A stretch of DNA of 64,000 nucleotides, taken from CCMP332 sp040218795 (GTDB lineage: Bacteria > Bacteroidota > Bacteroidia > Cytophagales > CCMP332). Positions 1 to 8,725 of the stretch are shown here, in pieces. The translations under genes and the position numbers were made by a program. How positions within the stretch are numbered: the first letter of the stretch is position 1; every line of letters starts with the position of its first letter. A model generated the notes under the pieces. That model was not told where the DNA came from and made no database searches. It saw only the letters and a list, made by a program, of their open reading frames with translations. Location of the stretch: positions 372,001 through 436,000 of the forward strand of contig JAVJQT010000010.1 of assembly GCA_040218795.1 (NCBI GenBank), in the 5' to 3' direction.

Positions 1-495
1 TGGTTTCAGTTCGCTGACTAAAAATTTTAAATAATTATCAGAGCGAACATCTCCGTTGAATTTGCTTTCAGCATTTTCTTCCTTTATTGCATAAATATAT
101 TCTTGGTAGTCTTTTGGGATTTTATCGAATACTTTTTGGGGCATATAATCGGTTCTGCGATAAATACCTCCATTATCAATACCCACTACAATACAATCTT
201 GAATTCTGCCTTGATCCAGCAGTTGGCTAATTATTCCGTCTACATTCCAGTTTTGGCCATTCCAGGTATCCAAAAACCCAAATATATTCTGAGCATCGTG
301 CATGTACAAGACCGCATATTTCTTTTTGGGAGAATAATCTTTTGGCTTCCAAACTCTTACAGTTCTGGGACTTATCAGATTTGTCTCAAAGTTTTGGTAA
401 ACATCAAAATTGCCTGATGAAGACGTCTTTTCCTGTCCTATCACTGCTACCTGTGAAAAAATAAGCACAAAATATATGGCAATTAACTTAATCAA
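1..495 (-). CDS. Putative secreted esterase (alpha/beta hydrolase, Esterase D/Fes-like), 3' end outside window
   Basis: Reading leftward from about 495 there is an open frame of about 165 codons that leaves the window at base 1, so the C-terminal part is missing. It begins with a hydrophobic signal-like segment ending near AVIGQ. The next part (RTVRVWKPKDY, then YAVLYMHDAQNIFG) matches the N-terminal half of the PF00756 esterase family, where the strand ending in HDxQN forms the oxyanion region. The nucleophile serine and the catalytic His lie outside the window. No ATG is available: the likely start is TTG at 495-493, which overlaps the stop of the upstream neopullulanase gene by 8 bp (a second TTG lies at 501-499). 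As last gene of the starch locus it may remove acyl groups from glycans, but the substrate is not shown by the sequence. Confidence 0.72.
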   Translation of the reverse strand, partial: MIKLIAIYFVLIFSQVAVIGQEKTSSSGNFDVYQNFETNLISPRTVRVWKPKDYSPKKKYAVLYMHDAQNIFGFLDTWNGQNWNVDGIISQLLDQGRIQDCIVVGIDNGGIYRRTDYMPQKVFDKIPKDYQEYIYAIKEENAESKFNGDVRSDNYLKFLVSELKP

Positions 496-2368
496 AATCA
501 ATAATCATGGCCTTATTTGCAGGAACTCTGAGGCCATTGCTTAAATCTATTTGCTTTCCGGAAATGATATCCACACCTTTTTCATTCCCCTTAAGTATTT
601 CTTTGTAACGGGAAATATCCAATTCGAGTTCATTGGTATTTTTACTCAGAATAGTCATGACTTTATCATTTTCCGTATGCCTGAAAAAAACATAAAGCGA
701 TGAAGTATCCGGAGCATAGTGAAGTAATTTTCCATCGTGAATCGCCTCGGAATTTTTTCGCCAGTTCAGAACATTTTTAATCATTTTCATGGCATCTTTC
801 TCCGCCTCATTTAAACCTTTACCTTCAAATGCATTGACTGCATCCCCCTTCCATCCACCGGGAAAATCAGTCCTGATTTCTCCGTGATCGCCGGGCTTTT
901 CATTGGCCATGAGAATTTCCGTTCCATAATAAAATTGCGGAATTCCTCGCATGGTACTGTAATAGGCAATGGCCAGATCAAATAAATCTTTGTTCTTTTT
1001 TACCTGTGTATATATACGGTCCATGTCGTGATTGTCGGGAAATATCACAAGATTATAAGGGTCGGCATATAGAAAATCCATAGCCACTGTTTCATAGACA
1101 TCTTTCCAGCCCGAAGCCCATTTGCCTTCCTCAGCATTTAAACTTTTTACCAATTTGGATTGCAATGGAAAATCCATCAAACTCGGCAGACAAGAAGTGT
1201 ATCCATTGCTATTTTTCTTTCCTCTTTGCCAAAAAGAAACAATCGCCGGATCGGTATTCCACTCTTCACCCACAATATTGAAATTCGGATATTCATACAT
1301 GACTTCGCAGGTCCATTGGGTCATGAACTCTTTATCGGGATAAGAATAGGTATCCATTCGAATGCCCTGAAGATCGGCATATTCTACCCACCAAATTGAA
1401 TTTTGAATAAGGTATTTGGCCATATAAGGATTTCTGACATTTAAATCAGGCATGGATTTCCCAAACCAACCGTGAATAAATTGATCGAGATCTCTTTCCG
1501 CTACATAAGGATCCTGAATCGTGCTCTTCATGTGATTTGTTTTAACAAAGCTGTCCTGCTCCAAATAAATGCCAATATTGTTGATCCAATCATTGGAAGG
1601 AAGATCAACCATCCACCAGTGTTTATGACCGCAGTGATTAACGATCATATCCATGATCATACCAATGCCCATTTGACTTGCTTTTTTTGACAGTTGAGCG
1701 TAGTCTTCATTGCTGCCAAAGCGTGGATCCACCTTGTAAAAATCCGTGGTGGCATAACCGTGATAAGAATATTTTGGCTGTGCATTTTCCAGAACCGGGT
1801 TTACCCAAATGGATGTAAAACCCAAATCTTTGATGTAATCGAGATGATTATTAATTCCTGCTATATCACCTCCATGTCGTGCATAATCATCTTCTCTATC
1901 AATTTTATCATCAAAATTTTCTAAGTTATCGTTCGATTCATCCCCATTGGCAAATCGATCCGGTGTAATCAGGTACAATACATCCTCCGGTCCAAAACCC
2001 TTTCGTTCCGCAGATCCTTCTCTTCTCGCTTTTAATTCGTATTCTTTGGTTAGAAATTTCTTTTTCCCCTTCAGGAAATCAATTTTAAATTTTCCGGGCT
2101 TTACATTTTCATCAATGATAAGATCAATAAAGAGGTAATTGGGATTATCAAGTTTATTGGTTTTCTCAATGCTGACACCCTCACTTTTAATGCGCGCTGA
2201 AAGTTCAGCCACATTTTCACCATGTACCATCAATTGCAATTTGTGACTGTTCATTCCTGCCCACCAATTCGGGGGTTCGATGCGTTCAATGGATTGCGCC
2301 TGCAGACAAAAAATGCTCAGCAGGAACAAACCCGCCGAGCAAATTAGTTTATTTATAAAATTTATCAT
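488..2368 (-). CDS. susA: SusA-like neopullulanase/cyclomaltodextrinase, GH13 alpha-amylase family
   Basis: A 626-residue glycoside hydrolase expected to cut alpha-1,4 (and possibly alpha-1,6) links in maltooligosaccharides after uptake, in the periplasm. Residues 1-25 form a signal peptide ending LQAQ. Residues 26-115 look like the N-terminal cyclomaltodextrinase domain (PPNWWAGM near 32-39). The GH13 barrel follows with all four signature regions: DMIVNH at 240-245, GIRMDT with nucleophile D339, VGEEWN with acid/base E368, and FPDNHD with D448. A small C-terminal beta domain closes the protein. Its start codon overlaps the susD stop by one base, which implies translational coupling. Its place after susC and susD matches SusA of Bacteroides starch systems. 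The gene symbol is by analogy; neopullulanase and cyclomaltodextrinase cannot be told apart here. Confidence 0.9.
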   Translation of the reverse strand: MINFINKLICSAGLFLLSIFCLQAQSIERIEPPNWWAGMNSHKLQLMVHGENVAELSARIKSEGVSIEKTNKLDNPNYLFIDLIIDENVKPGKFKIDFLKGKKKFLTKEYELKARREGSAERKGFGPEDVLYLITPDRFANGDESNDNLENFDDKIDREDDYARHGGDIAGINNHLDYIKDLGFTSIWVNPVLENAQPKYSYHGYATTDFYKVDPRFGSNEDYAQLSKKASQMGIGMIMDMIVNHCGHKHWWMVDLPSNDWINNIGIYLEQDSFVKTNHMKSTIQDPYVAERDLDQFIHGWFGKSMPDLNVRNPYMAKYLIQNSIWWVEYADLQGIRMDTYSYPDKEFMTQWTCEVMYEYPNFNIVGEEWNTDPAIVSFWQRGKKNSNGYTSCLPSLMDFPLQSKLVKSLNAEEGKWASGWKDVYETVAMDFLYADPYNLVIFPDNHDMDRIYTQVKKNKDLFDLAIAYYSTMRGIPQFYYGTEILMANEKPGDHGEIRTDFPGGWKGDAVNAFEGKGLNEAEKDAMKMIKNVLNWRKNSEAIHDGKLLHYAPDTSSLYVFFRHTENDKVMTILSKNTNELELDISRYKEILKGNEKGVDIISGKQIDLSNGLRVPANKAMIIDFD

Positions 2369-3999
2369 TAGTATCCGTTATTCTGACGGAAATTTCCATT
2401 CACTCCAAGATCTGATGCGGGTATTGGGAAAATTTCCAGAAATGGAGGAATACTCTTTCCAGCAGCTTCTGCTCCTTTCCATTCCCAAATCAACTCTTCC
2501 GCTCCTGCGCGGCTGGAAAATTTATTGAATCGGATTAAGTCAATTCTTCGTGTACCCTCATAGTACAATTCTCTTCCTCTTTCATTGAGAATAAAATCGA
2601 GTGTCAAATCGGCACCTGTAATGTTATTATTGCTGTTCCCGTAGGCACGTTCTCTCAGTTCGTTGATATATCCAAGGGCCGTACCAACATCACCATTTGT
2701 AGCACCTCTCAATACGGCTTCCGCATAAATGAGATAAGCATCCGCTAAACGGAAATACGGAAAGTCGGTATCTACAAAATCAGAATTAGCACCGGCAGCA
2801 CTGTCGCTTGAAATATTGGAAAATTTTGGCGCTAAATAACCCAATCCTTCGCCCAAAATATCGGCTTGCGTAGATTCGGGTCTTGGTGTAATGCCCTGAT
2901 CGTTATCATCAACGGTCCATAATACATTTCTGGAATCCAAACTATCAAGAACACCATCGGAAATTTCAAATAAACTGTTGAATTCAGGTGTTGTTCTAAT
3001 TCCGGACCAGCCACTTACTACTCCCCAATCGGTAGCAGTCATTGAGTTTTCAAATAGTACAGCTCTAACCATAAATGTAGTTCCACCCCAACCTTGTGAG
3101 GCAACACCGTCTTGAGACAAGGCCCAGATTACTTCAGGGGAGCTGTGATTATCCGCATTGAAATTGTAAAGATAAACGGGATTCAAACTAAAGTTACCAC
3201 TATTGATTACCGCACTCACATCATTTACTACATCATTGTAAATACTCTGAGGAGGATTAGTTAAATAGTTGGGTGCATTCAGTCTCACCTTAGCACGTAA
3301 CATTCTGGCCGCTTCACTATTGACTCTTCCATATTCTGCTTCCGATGCACTCGGTAATCCCTGAACACATGCTTCCAATTCAGAAATAATGAAATCATAA
3401 ATTTGCTGAGGAGGCACTTGTGATGGAAGTTCTGCCGTAATTGTAGTTACCAAAGCTACATTTCTATAAAGATCCAAAGCATGCCAATAGGCCAGGGCTC
3501 TTAAAAATCTGGCTTCAAGTCGATAGATCGCAATTTCATTTTGAAAATCAGGACTGATATTTCTTTCATCCAACAGCGATGGTTCGGAAATCCTAAGGAA
3601 ATCATTACACAATGCCGTTGTAAAGAAAATTCTATAGTAAAGCACCCTGACAAATTGATTATCAGAAGACCAGGTATGTGTATTCATATCCTGAATACCG
3701 GCATCTGTCCATCGAATCACCGCTTCATCAGTTGTCAATTCCTGGGCTTTCCAATAGGCCCTCATATAAGAGCTGAAACCTTCATCACTTATAATTGTGA
3801 TATCCGCATTCCCTGCAGGCCCTTCTTGTCCTGTCAACATAAAACTCGCATAGAGTTTGGCCAGATAGGCCGTATAAGAACCTTCTTCGAGGAAGGCTAC
3901 ATCTTCCGTCAATCTGTTTTTAGGTACTACATCCAAATCTGTACAAGCACCTATAACAAAAAAGACAATTGTAAATAGTGTATATATTAACTTTTTCAT
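2368..3999 (-). CDS. susD: SusD/RagB-family starch-binding outer membrane lipoprotein
   Basis: A 543-residue surface lipoprotein that caps a SusC channel and binds oligosaccharide. The signal peptide ends in a lipobox with C19 (FFVIGACT). The body is helix-rich, as expected of the TPR-like SusD fold, with the typical run near residues 160-180 (YRLEARFLRALAYWHAL). The C-terminal tail is diagnostic: IPAS is followed by a QNNGY ending, matching the SusD C-terminal consensus. It lies 6 bp after the susC stop and overlaps the neopullulanase gene by 1 bp. The start ATG is the only one that includes the signal peptide. The ligand is inferred as starch or maltodextrin from the flanking GH13 enzymes and SusE-like protein. 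Confidence 0.93.
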   Translation of the reverse strand: MKKLIYTLFTIVFFVIGACTDLDVVPKNRLTEDVAFLEEGSYTAYLAKLYASFMLTGQEGPAGNADITIISDEGFSSYMRAYWKAQELTTDEAVIRWTDAGIQDMNTHTWSSDNQFVRVLYYRIFFTTALCNDFLRISEPSLLDERNISPDFQNEIAIYRLEARFLRALAYWHALDLYRNVALVTTITAELPSQVPPQQIYDFIISELEACVQGLPSASEAEYGRVNSEAARMLRAKVRLNAPNYLTNPPQSIYNDVVNDVSAVINSGNFSLNPVYLYNFNADNHSSPEVIWALSQDGVASQGWGGTTFMVRAVLFENSMTATDWGVVSGWSGIRTTPEFNSLFEISDGVLDSLDSRNVLWTVDDNDQGITPRPESTQADILGEGLGYLAPKFSNISSDSAAGANSDFVDTDFPYFRLADAYLIYAEAVLRGATNGDVGTALGYINELRERAYGNSNNNITGADLTLDFILNERGRELYYEGTRRIDLIRFNKFSSRAGAEELIWEWKGAEAAGKSIPPFLEIFPIPASDLGVNGNFRQNNGY

Positions 4000-4005
4000 G
4001 ATTTC

Positions 4006-7000
4006 TTAAAATGTTAGTGATATCCCGCCTAAAAATGTTCTGGCTCTTGGGTACAAATTATTATCAATACCCGGAGGGTCATTAGGGTTTGAAGGCTGAA
4101 TCTCTGGATCAAAACCAGAATAATTAGTTACAACAAATACATTTTGTGCTGTAAAATAAATTCGCGCTTTCATCCAATCCAATCTATCAATTGTATAACC
4201 AATCGTTACATTATCCAATCTTAAAAACGAAGCATTTTCTATATAATAATCAGATAATATTTGTTTTTGTTCAAAACCTGTTTCCAATGCTGAAGTATGG
4301 ATATTTTGAGGCACTGCAGTTTGCAACCTTCTCAATTCTCCATAATTCGATGAAAAATTGTTGTATGCATAGTTTCCAAGGTTAGCCCTGAATGTAAATG
4401 CAAAATCAATTTTTTTATAATTCATAACAGAGGTTAATCCAAATATCCAATCGGGGTTGGCATTATTTACAACACGCAAATCCTTTTCATTGATAATACT
4501 GTCATTATTTTGATCCTTGTACATCAATGTTCTGTTAATTGGTTCGTAAATGGGGTCACCGTTGGCATCATACAATTGCTCATACGCGTAGAAAGAATTT
4601 ATTGATTCTCCAACCTTCAAAACCTGAATGGTTTGGCCTACATCACCAGCAATTCCTCCTCTAGGATAAATTGTTTCTTCGGCACCGGCCACCGTATTAT
4701 CAAGCCTTAATATTTCATTATTGTTATATGCAGCATTAAATGAAACATTCCACATGAAATCTCTTCTGGTCATAATCGGACTCGAAATATCCATCTCAAA
4801 TCCCCTGTTTCTCATTTCACCAATATTCGTGATGACTTTATCAGTTGGAAGTATTCCAACCGGAATTGCCACTTCAAATATTAAATCATCCGTATTTTGT
4901 TGATAATACTCAAATGAACCGGCCAATTTTCCTTTTAAAATCTCCCAGTCCAATCCAACATTTATAGAAGTAGTTTCTTCCCATTTTATGTCTGGATCAA
5001 CTGCCGTTGGTCTAAGGGTATTTATTAATTGATTTCCCAATTGATAAGAACCAGTGGGTGTTGAAAATTCATAAGTGGTCAAATACCTGTAATCCTCGAT
5101 CTCCTGATTACCTGTGACACCGTAACCGACACGAAGTTTTAAGTAATTGACGTATCTATCCAAGCCTTCATAAAAATCTTCATTAGAAATTCTCCAGGCG
5201 GCTGCAAATGATGGAAATAATGCCCATCTGTTATCAGGACCAAAACGGGTTGAACCGTCACGTCTTAATGTACCTGTAACAAGATATTTATCTTTCCAGT
5301 CAAAATTAAAACGACCATAGAATGAAATCAGTCTGTTTTGAAAGGCGTTGTTTCCAATGACCACGTTAGAGTTTGGAATCGGCGAGGGCGCATCTAATCC
5401 AAATGCGTTGGTATTGAGTGAATCATGTCGGAAAAAACCAAAAGATTTATCCCAGGACTGATAAGAATAACCTCCAACAGCAGTGACTTTTGCATCGATG
5501 GCATCGATATTTTTTTCATAATTCAAATAGCCTTCATAAAGAAAAGACTGAACCGAAGAACGCTCAAAGCTGTATTGACCCTGAGTTCTCAGTTCTGATT
5601 TAATAAAATTTGGTGAAAAGCTCAGATTATCTGTTACTTTTTGATCTAAAGCAATGTTGTTCTTTATGCTTAATCCGGGAACAAAAGGCAGCTTATAATT
5701 GACTTCGAAATTATTAATGCTTCTGAAGGTTTCACCAATTGCTTTTTGATGTTTACTTTGAGCCACGGGATTGGCAACGGCCAATGGATCATTGTATTCT
5801 GTAAAACCACCAAATCGACCTGTCATTCCTGCCGGAGGTCCATTTTGGTACAAACTTGTGTCAAAATAAATCGGTTGAGTTGGATTATAGCTCAATGCGG
5901 CACCAACCTGATTGCTACCGAATTTGTCATTGACTACTGCATTTTTGGTGGAAAACCTCAAATTCAATCGGTTGTCCAATAAACCTTTCGAAATATTAAA
6001 ATTGACATTATATCGCTCGGTTCTGGTATCATTTAAAACACCATTGACTTGTTGATAACCCGTAGAAAAGCGATAATTACCATCCTGAATATTTGATCCA
6101 ATTGACAAATTATGTTGTTGTGAAAAGGCTGTTTGCGTGACTTGATCAAGCCAATCTGTATCTACCGGTCCTAATACTGCCTCATCATCAACTCTTTCAT
6201 CATCAAAAACAGCTATAGCTGCCCTAAATTCATCAGCACTTAAAATTGGGGTTTCTGCACTGAATGTACTAACGGAAGAAGATCCGTCGTAATTGATAAT
6301 TGGTTTGTCTGAAGCTTTTCCTTCTCTTACTGCCCCCCCTTTTGTTGTAATCATTATGACACCGTTTGCACCCCTACTTCCATAGATAGCAGTGGCCGAA
6401 GCATCTTTTAACACGGTTACATCTGCAATTTCATTGGGATTAAGAAAGTTAAGCGGATTCCGGCTTCCAGTAACAGCTTCATTTTCTATTGGTACACCAT
6501 CAATTACATATAAAGGGTCATTGCTTGCATTGATAGAAGTGGCTCCTCTAATTCTTATCGTGGCGTTTCCACCGGGTTCTCCGGATCCACTGACCTGAAC
6601 TCCAGCTACTTTTCCCGAAATTAGATTTTGGGGCGTAGAAATCATTCCTTTATTGAATTGTTCCTCGTCCACTTTTTTAATTACTCCTGTCACATCGCCT
6701 TTTTCAACTACACCATATCCAACAACAACGACTTCCTGCAACACTTCAGCTTCTGTGCTCATTTGTACATCAATCGATGATTGATTGGCAACAGAAATTT
6801 CTTGTGGTTCATAACCCAGATAATTAAAGACCAGGGTTGCGTCTGATGGAGCATCAATTGAATAATTACCTTCAAAATCGGTGATAGTACCTTTAGCAGT
6901 TCCTTTGATTAAGATACTGACACCGGGAAGTTCTGTCCCATCTTCACTGTCTGTTACCTTACCGGTAACGGTAATGTCTTGTGCATAAATGTTCGTTGCG

Positions 7001-7041
7001 GAAAAGAGTGCGAACACAGCAAGTGCGTATAGTTTTCTCAT
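4006..7041 (-). CDS. susC: SusC/RagA-family TonB-linked outer membrane transporter
   Basis: A 1011-residue TonB-dependent receptor that imports oligosaccharides through the outer membrane with SusD as lid. The signal peptide (1-20, ending IYA) is followed by a carboxypeptidase-regulatory-like domain at about 23-105 (ITVTGKVTD; GTITDFEGNYSI). The SusC/RagA plug follows, with VVVVGYG near 103-110, LISGKVAGVQV near 141-151 and PLYVIDGVPI near 177-186. The rest is a beta barrel ending in an aromatic-rich strand (GGISLTF). Length is normal for the family. It lies directly upstream of susD. A terminator-like hairpin separates it from the SusE-like gene upstream, so its level may be set apart from that of SusE. 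Confidence 0.95.
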   Translation of the reverse strand: MRKLYALAVFALFSATNIYAQDITVTGKVTDSEDGTELPGVSILIKGTAKGTITDFEGNYSIDAPSDATLVFNYLGYEPQEISVANQSSIDVQMSTEAEVLQEVVVVGYGVVEKGDVTGVIKKVDEEQFNKGMISTPQNLISGKVAGVQVSGSGEPGGNATIRIRGATSINASNDPLYVIDGVPIENEAVTGSRNPLNFLNPNEIADVTVLKDASATAIYGSRGANGVIMITTKGGAVREGKASDKPIINYDGSSSVSTFSAETPILSADEFRAAIAVFDDERVDDEAVLGPVDTDWLDQVTQTAFSQQHNLSIGSNIQDGNYRFSTGYQQVNGVLNDTRTERYNVNFNISKGLLDNRLNLRFSTKNAVVNDKFGSNQVGAALSYNPTQPIYFDTSLYQNGPPAGMTGRFGGFTEYNDPLAVANPVAQSKHQKAIGETFRSINNFEVNYKLPFVPGLSIKNNIALDQKVTDNLSFSPNFIKSELRTQGQYSFERSSVQSFLYEGYLNYEKNIDAIDAKVTAVGGYSYQSWDKSFGFFRHDSLNTNAFGLDAPSPIPNSNVVIGNNAFQNRLISFYGRFNFDWKDKYLVTGTLRRDGSTRFGPDNRWALFPSFAAAWRISNEDFYEGLDRYVNYLKLRVGYGVTGNQEIEDYRYLTTYEFSTPTGSYQLGNQLINTLRPTAVDPDIKWEETTSINVGLDWEILKGKLAGSFEYYQQNTDDLIFEVAIPVGILPTDKVITNIGEMRNRGFEMDISSPIMTRRDFMWNVSFNAAYNNNEILRLDNTVAGAEETIYPRGGIAGDVGQTIQVLKVGESINSFYAYEQLYDANGDPIYEPINRTLMYKDQNNDSIINEKDLRVVNNANPDWIFGLTSVMNYKKIDFAFTFRANLGNYAYNNFSSNYGELRRLQTAVPQNIHTSALETGFEQKQILSDYYIENASFLRLDNVTIGYTIDRLDWMKARIYFTAQNVFVVTNYSGFDPEIQPSNPNDPPGIDNNLYPRARTFLGGISLTF

Positions 7042-7060
7042 GGTTCATCAATAAAAGTGA

Positions 7061-7093
7061 AAAAAACCCCGCAGGAATTCACCTGCAGGGTTT
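7061..7093 (-). terminator. Intrinsic terminator/attenuator between susE-like and susC
   Basis: On the minus strand a stem of about 12 bp (AAACCCTGCAGG paired with CCTGCGGGGTTT, one G-U) has a 6-nt loop and is followed by a run of T. It lies just after the SusE-like stop and ends 18 nt before the susC ATG. No promoter fits between it and susC, so partial read-through (attenuation) or a role as an mRNA 3' stabilizer is likely. Confidence 0.75.
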
Positions 7094-7100
7094 AATATGA

Positions 7101-8549
7101 TTATTGGAGTGTAGCCGTATATGTAGCTCCGTGATCCGCTGTCATTACAGTAACTGTAAATGTACCCGCGGTAGAAACTAAATTAGCTCCATCAAGAGTA
7201 AGTGCATTGAGATCACCACCAAGGTTAAGATCCCATGAGTCATTTGCTCTGAATTTATATTCATCTGCCAACATTACAACATCTGCAGACCAGGAATTGT
7301 CTCCGTTATAAGTAAGTGGAGTAGAATTATCCCAACCACCAGGAGTTGCAGCACCAATTATACCCCAAACACCTGCATCAATTTGAGATGACCAAGTTGC
7401 ACCATCGTCGGATGTTGTGATTTGGATATAATAATAGCCTGAATCATTTGGAGCATCCAAAACAAAGTTACCACCTTCGGTAACCTCACCTGCTGCGTCA
7501 CCTGTATGATCCAAATTACCCGGGTTCAATTCAAAATCCCAGGCATCATTGGTTCTGTATTTGAATTCTCCGTCTTTCAAGTAGACAAAAGCAACCCATT
7601 TATGGTCTGTACCTGATCCTTTATACGTGAAATTCACATCAGCGTCCCAAGCAGAATCTGTTGAAGATCCAATGATTCCAAAATTATATTCATTTGGATC
7701 AAATCCAGATCCATCACCTGTTCTTTCGAATTCAGCAACGGCGCTATAACCTTTTCCTGGAGAAAATGTCAAGGTTACAGTATACACACCCGGATTTCCA
7801 GTAAAGTTGAAATTGAAGCCTCCAGGTTGGAAACCACCATTTTCATCTCCACCTTCAGTTGTTGTTCCAAAATTTGTTAAAAAGTTTAACCCATCAACTG
7901 CTGGAGTGGCTGCGCTTCTATCTGCATTCCAATTTTCATTGAAACGAAATTTAAACTCACCTGCTTTTAATTCTATATTGGTTCCTTCAAAAACAACAGA
8001 GCTTGCATCAGCACTTTTCAGTGCCATCGGTGCATCAGAGCTCCATCCCGGTCCAGCTGTTCCAATCAATCCATAAGTATTGATTTTTATGATATATGCT
8101 GTTCCTGAAGTCACATCAATTGTAACATGATATAAGCCCGATTCAGTTACACTAAAAGCGTCTCCTCCAATAGCAAAATCTGCACTGACCCACATCTTGG
8201 CATTACCGAGATCTTCTTCGGTAACCGTACCACCCCAAACTGTTTCAACTTCTTCTTCAATTTGAGTAATATTGAAATCACCGGCTTCCATATAAATATA
8301 TGCTTCATATAAACCCGGTCTTTCAGCATAAGGAGGTGTAGATCCAAATGCATCTACATATGCATCATCCATTTCGATGGCTGAACTTGGTGTTTCCGAT
8401 GTTGCCGTTCCAGTAATGTAAAGGCCGTCATCTGAGCCACCTGTTGGTGGTGGAATTACGGCGCCTCCGCCATCATCTCCCCCACAACTTGTTAATACCG
8501 CAGCACCAAAAAGGATTGCGATATACGCGATTGATTTAATTTTCATCAT
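7101..8549 (-). CDS. SusE/SusF-like outer membrane starch-binding lipoprotein
   Basis: A lipoprotein of about 482 residues with a lipobox (VLTSCGGD) followed by a Gly/Asp/Pro-rich linker. At least three related modules can be read: GLIGTAGPGW with FKFRFNENW, GIIGSSTDSAW with FKYRTNDAW, and GIIGAATPGGW with YKFRANDSW. This repeated GIIG...W / (F/Y)K(F/Y)R.N..W pattern is the hallmark of SusE/SusF carbohydrate-binding domains, and the tryptophans are candidate starch-stacking residues. An in-frame ATG at 8573 would add eight residues before the signal peptide. I prefer the ATGATG at 8549 because it gives a normal lipoprotein signal length (Cys near 22). In Bacteroides susE follows susD; here it precedes susC. 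Confidence 0.83.
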   Translation of the reverse strand: MMKIKSIAYIAILFGAAVLTSCGGDDGGGAVIPPPTGGSDDGLYITGTATSETPSSAIEMDDAYVDAFGSTPPYAERPGLYEAYIYMEAGDFNITQIEEEVETVWGGTVTEEDLGNAKMWVSADFAIGGDAFSVTESGLYHVTIDVTSGTAYIIKINTYGLIGTAGPGWSSDAPMALKSADASSVVFEGTNIELKAGEFKFRFNENWNADRSAATPAVDGLNFLTNFGTTTEGGDENGGFQPGGFNFNFTGNPGVYTVTLTFSPGKGYSAVAEFERTGDGSGFDPNEYNFGIIGSSTDSAWDADVNFTYKGSGTDHKWVAFVYLKDGEFKYRTNDAWDFELNPGNLDHTGDAAGEVTEGGNFVLDAPNDSGYYYIQITTSDDGATWSSQIDAGVWGIIGAATPGGWDNSTPLTYNGDNSWSADVVMLADEYKFRANDSWDLNLGGDLNALTLDGANLVSTAGTFTVTVMTADHGATYTATLQ

Positions 8550-8725
8550 GATTTTAAAATTTAGATTTAACATTCTTAATATTTCTTAACTTGTTTTTAC
8601 CCTAAAAAGCATTGCAAAAGTTACAAAAACCTTCACAATTTCGAACTTCAAAATTTAGCCTAAAATGATCTTTATCAATAATTTAACTTTATTTTATTGC
8701 TTAAGCTTAAAGCAAATTATAGCAT

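Noticed and set aside
103..417. 104-codon plus-strand ORF near the left edge
   Set aside because: It is antisense to the partial esterase, whose frame has clear family motifs.
8697..8715. TTGCTT/AAGCAA hairpin as terminator of the T9SS amylase gene
   Set aside because: Only 6 bp of stem and no T-run on the minus strand, so not listed as a terminator.
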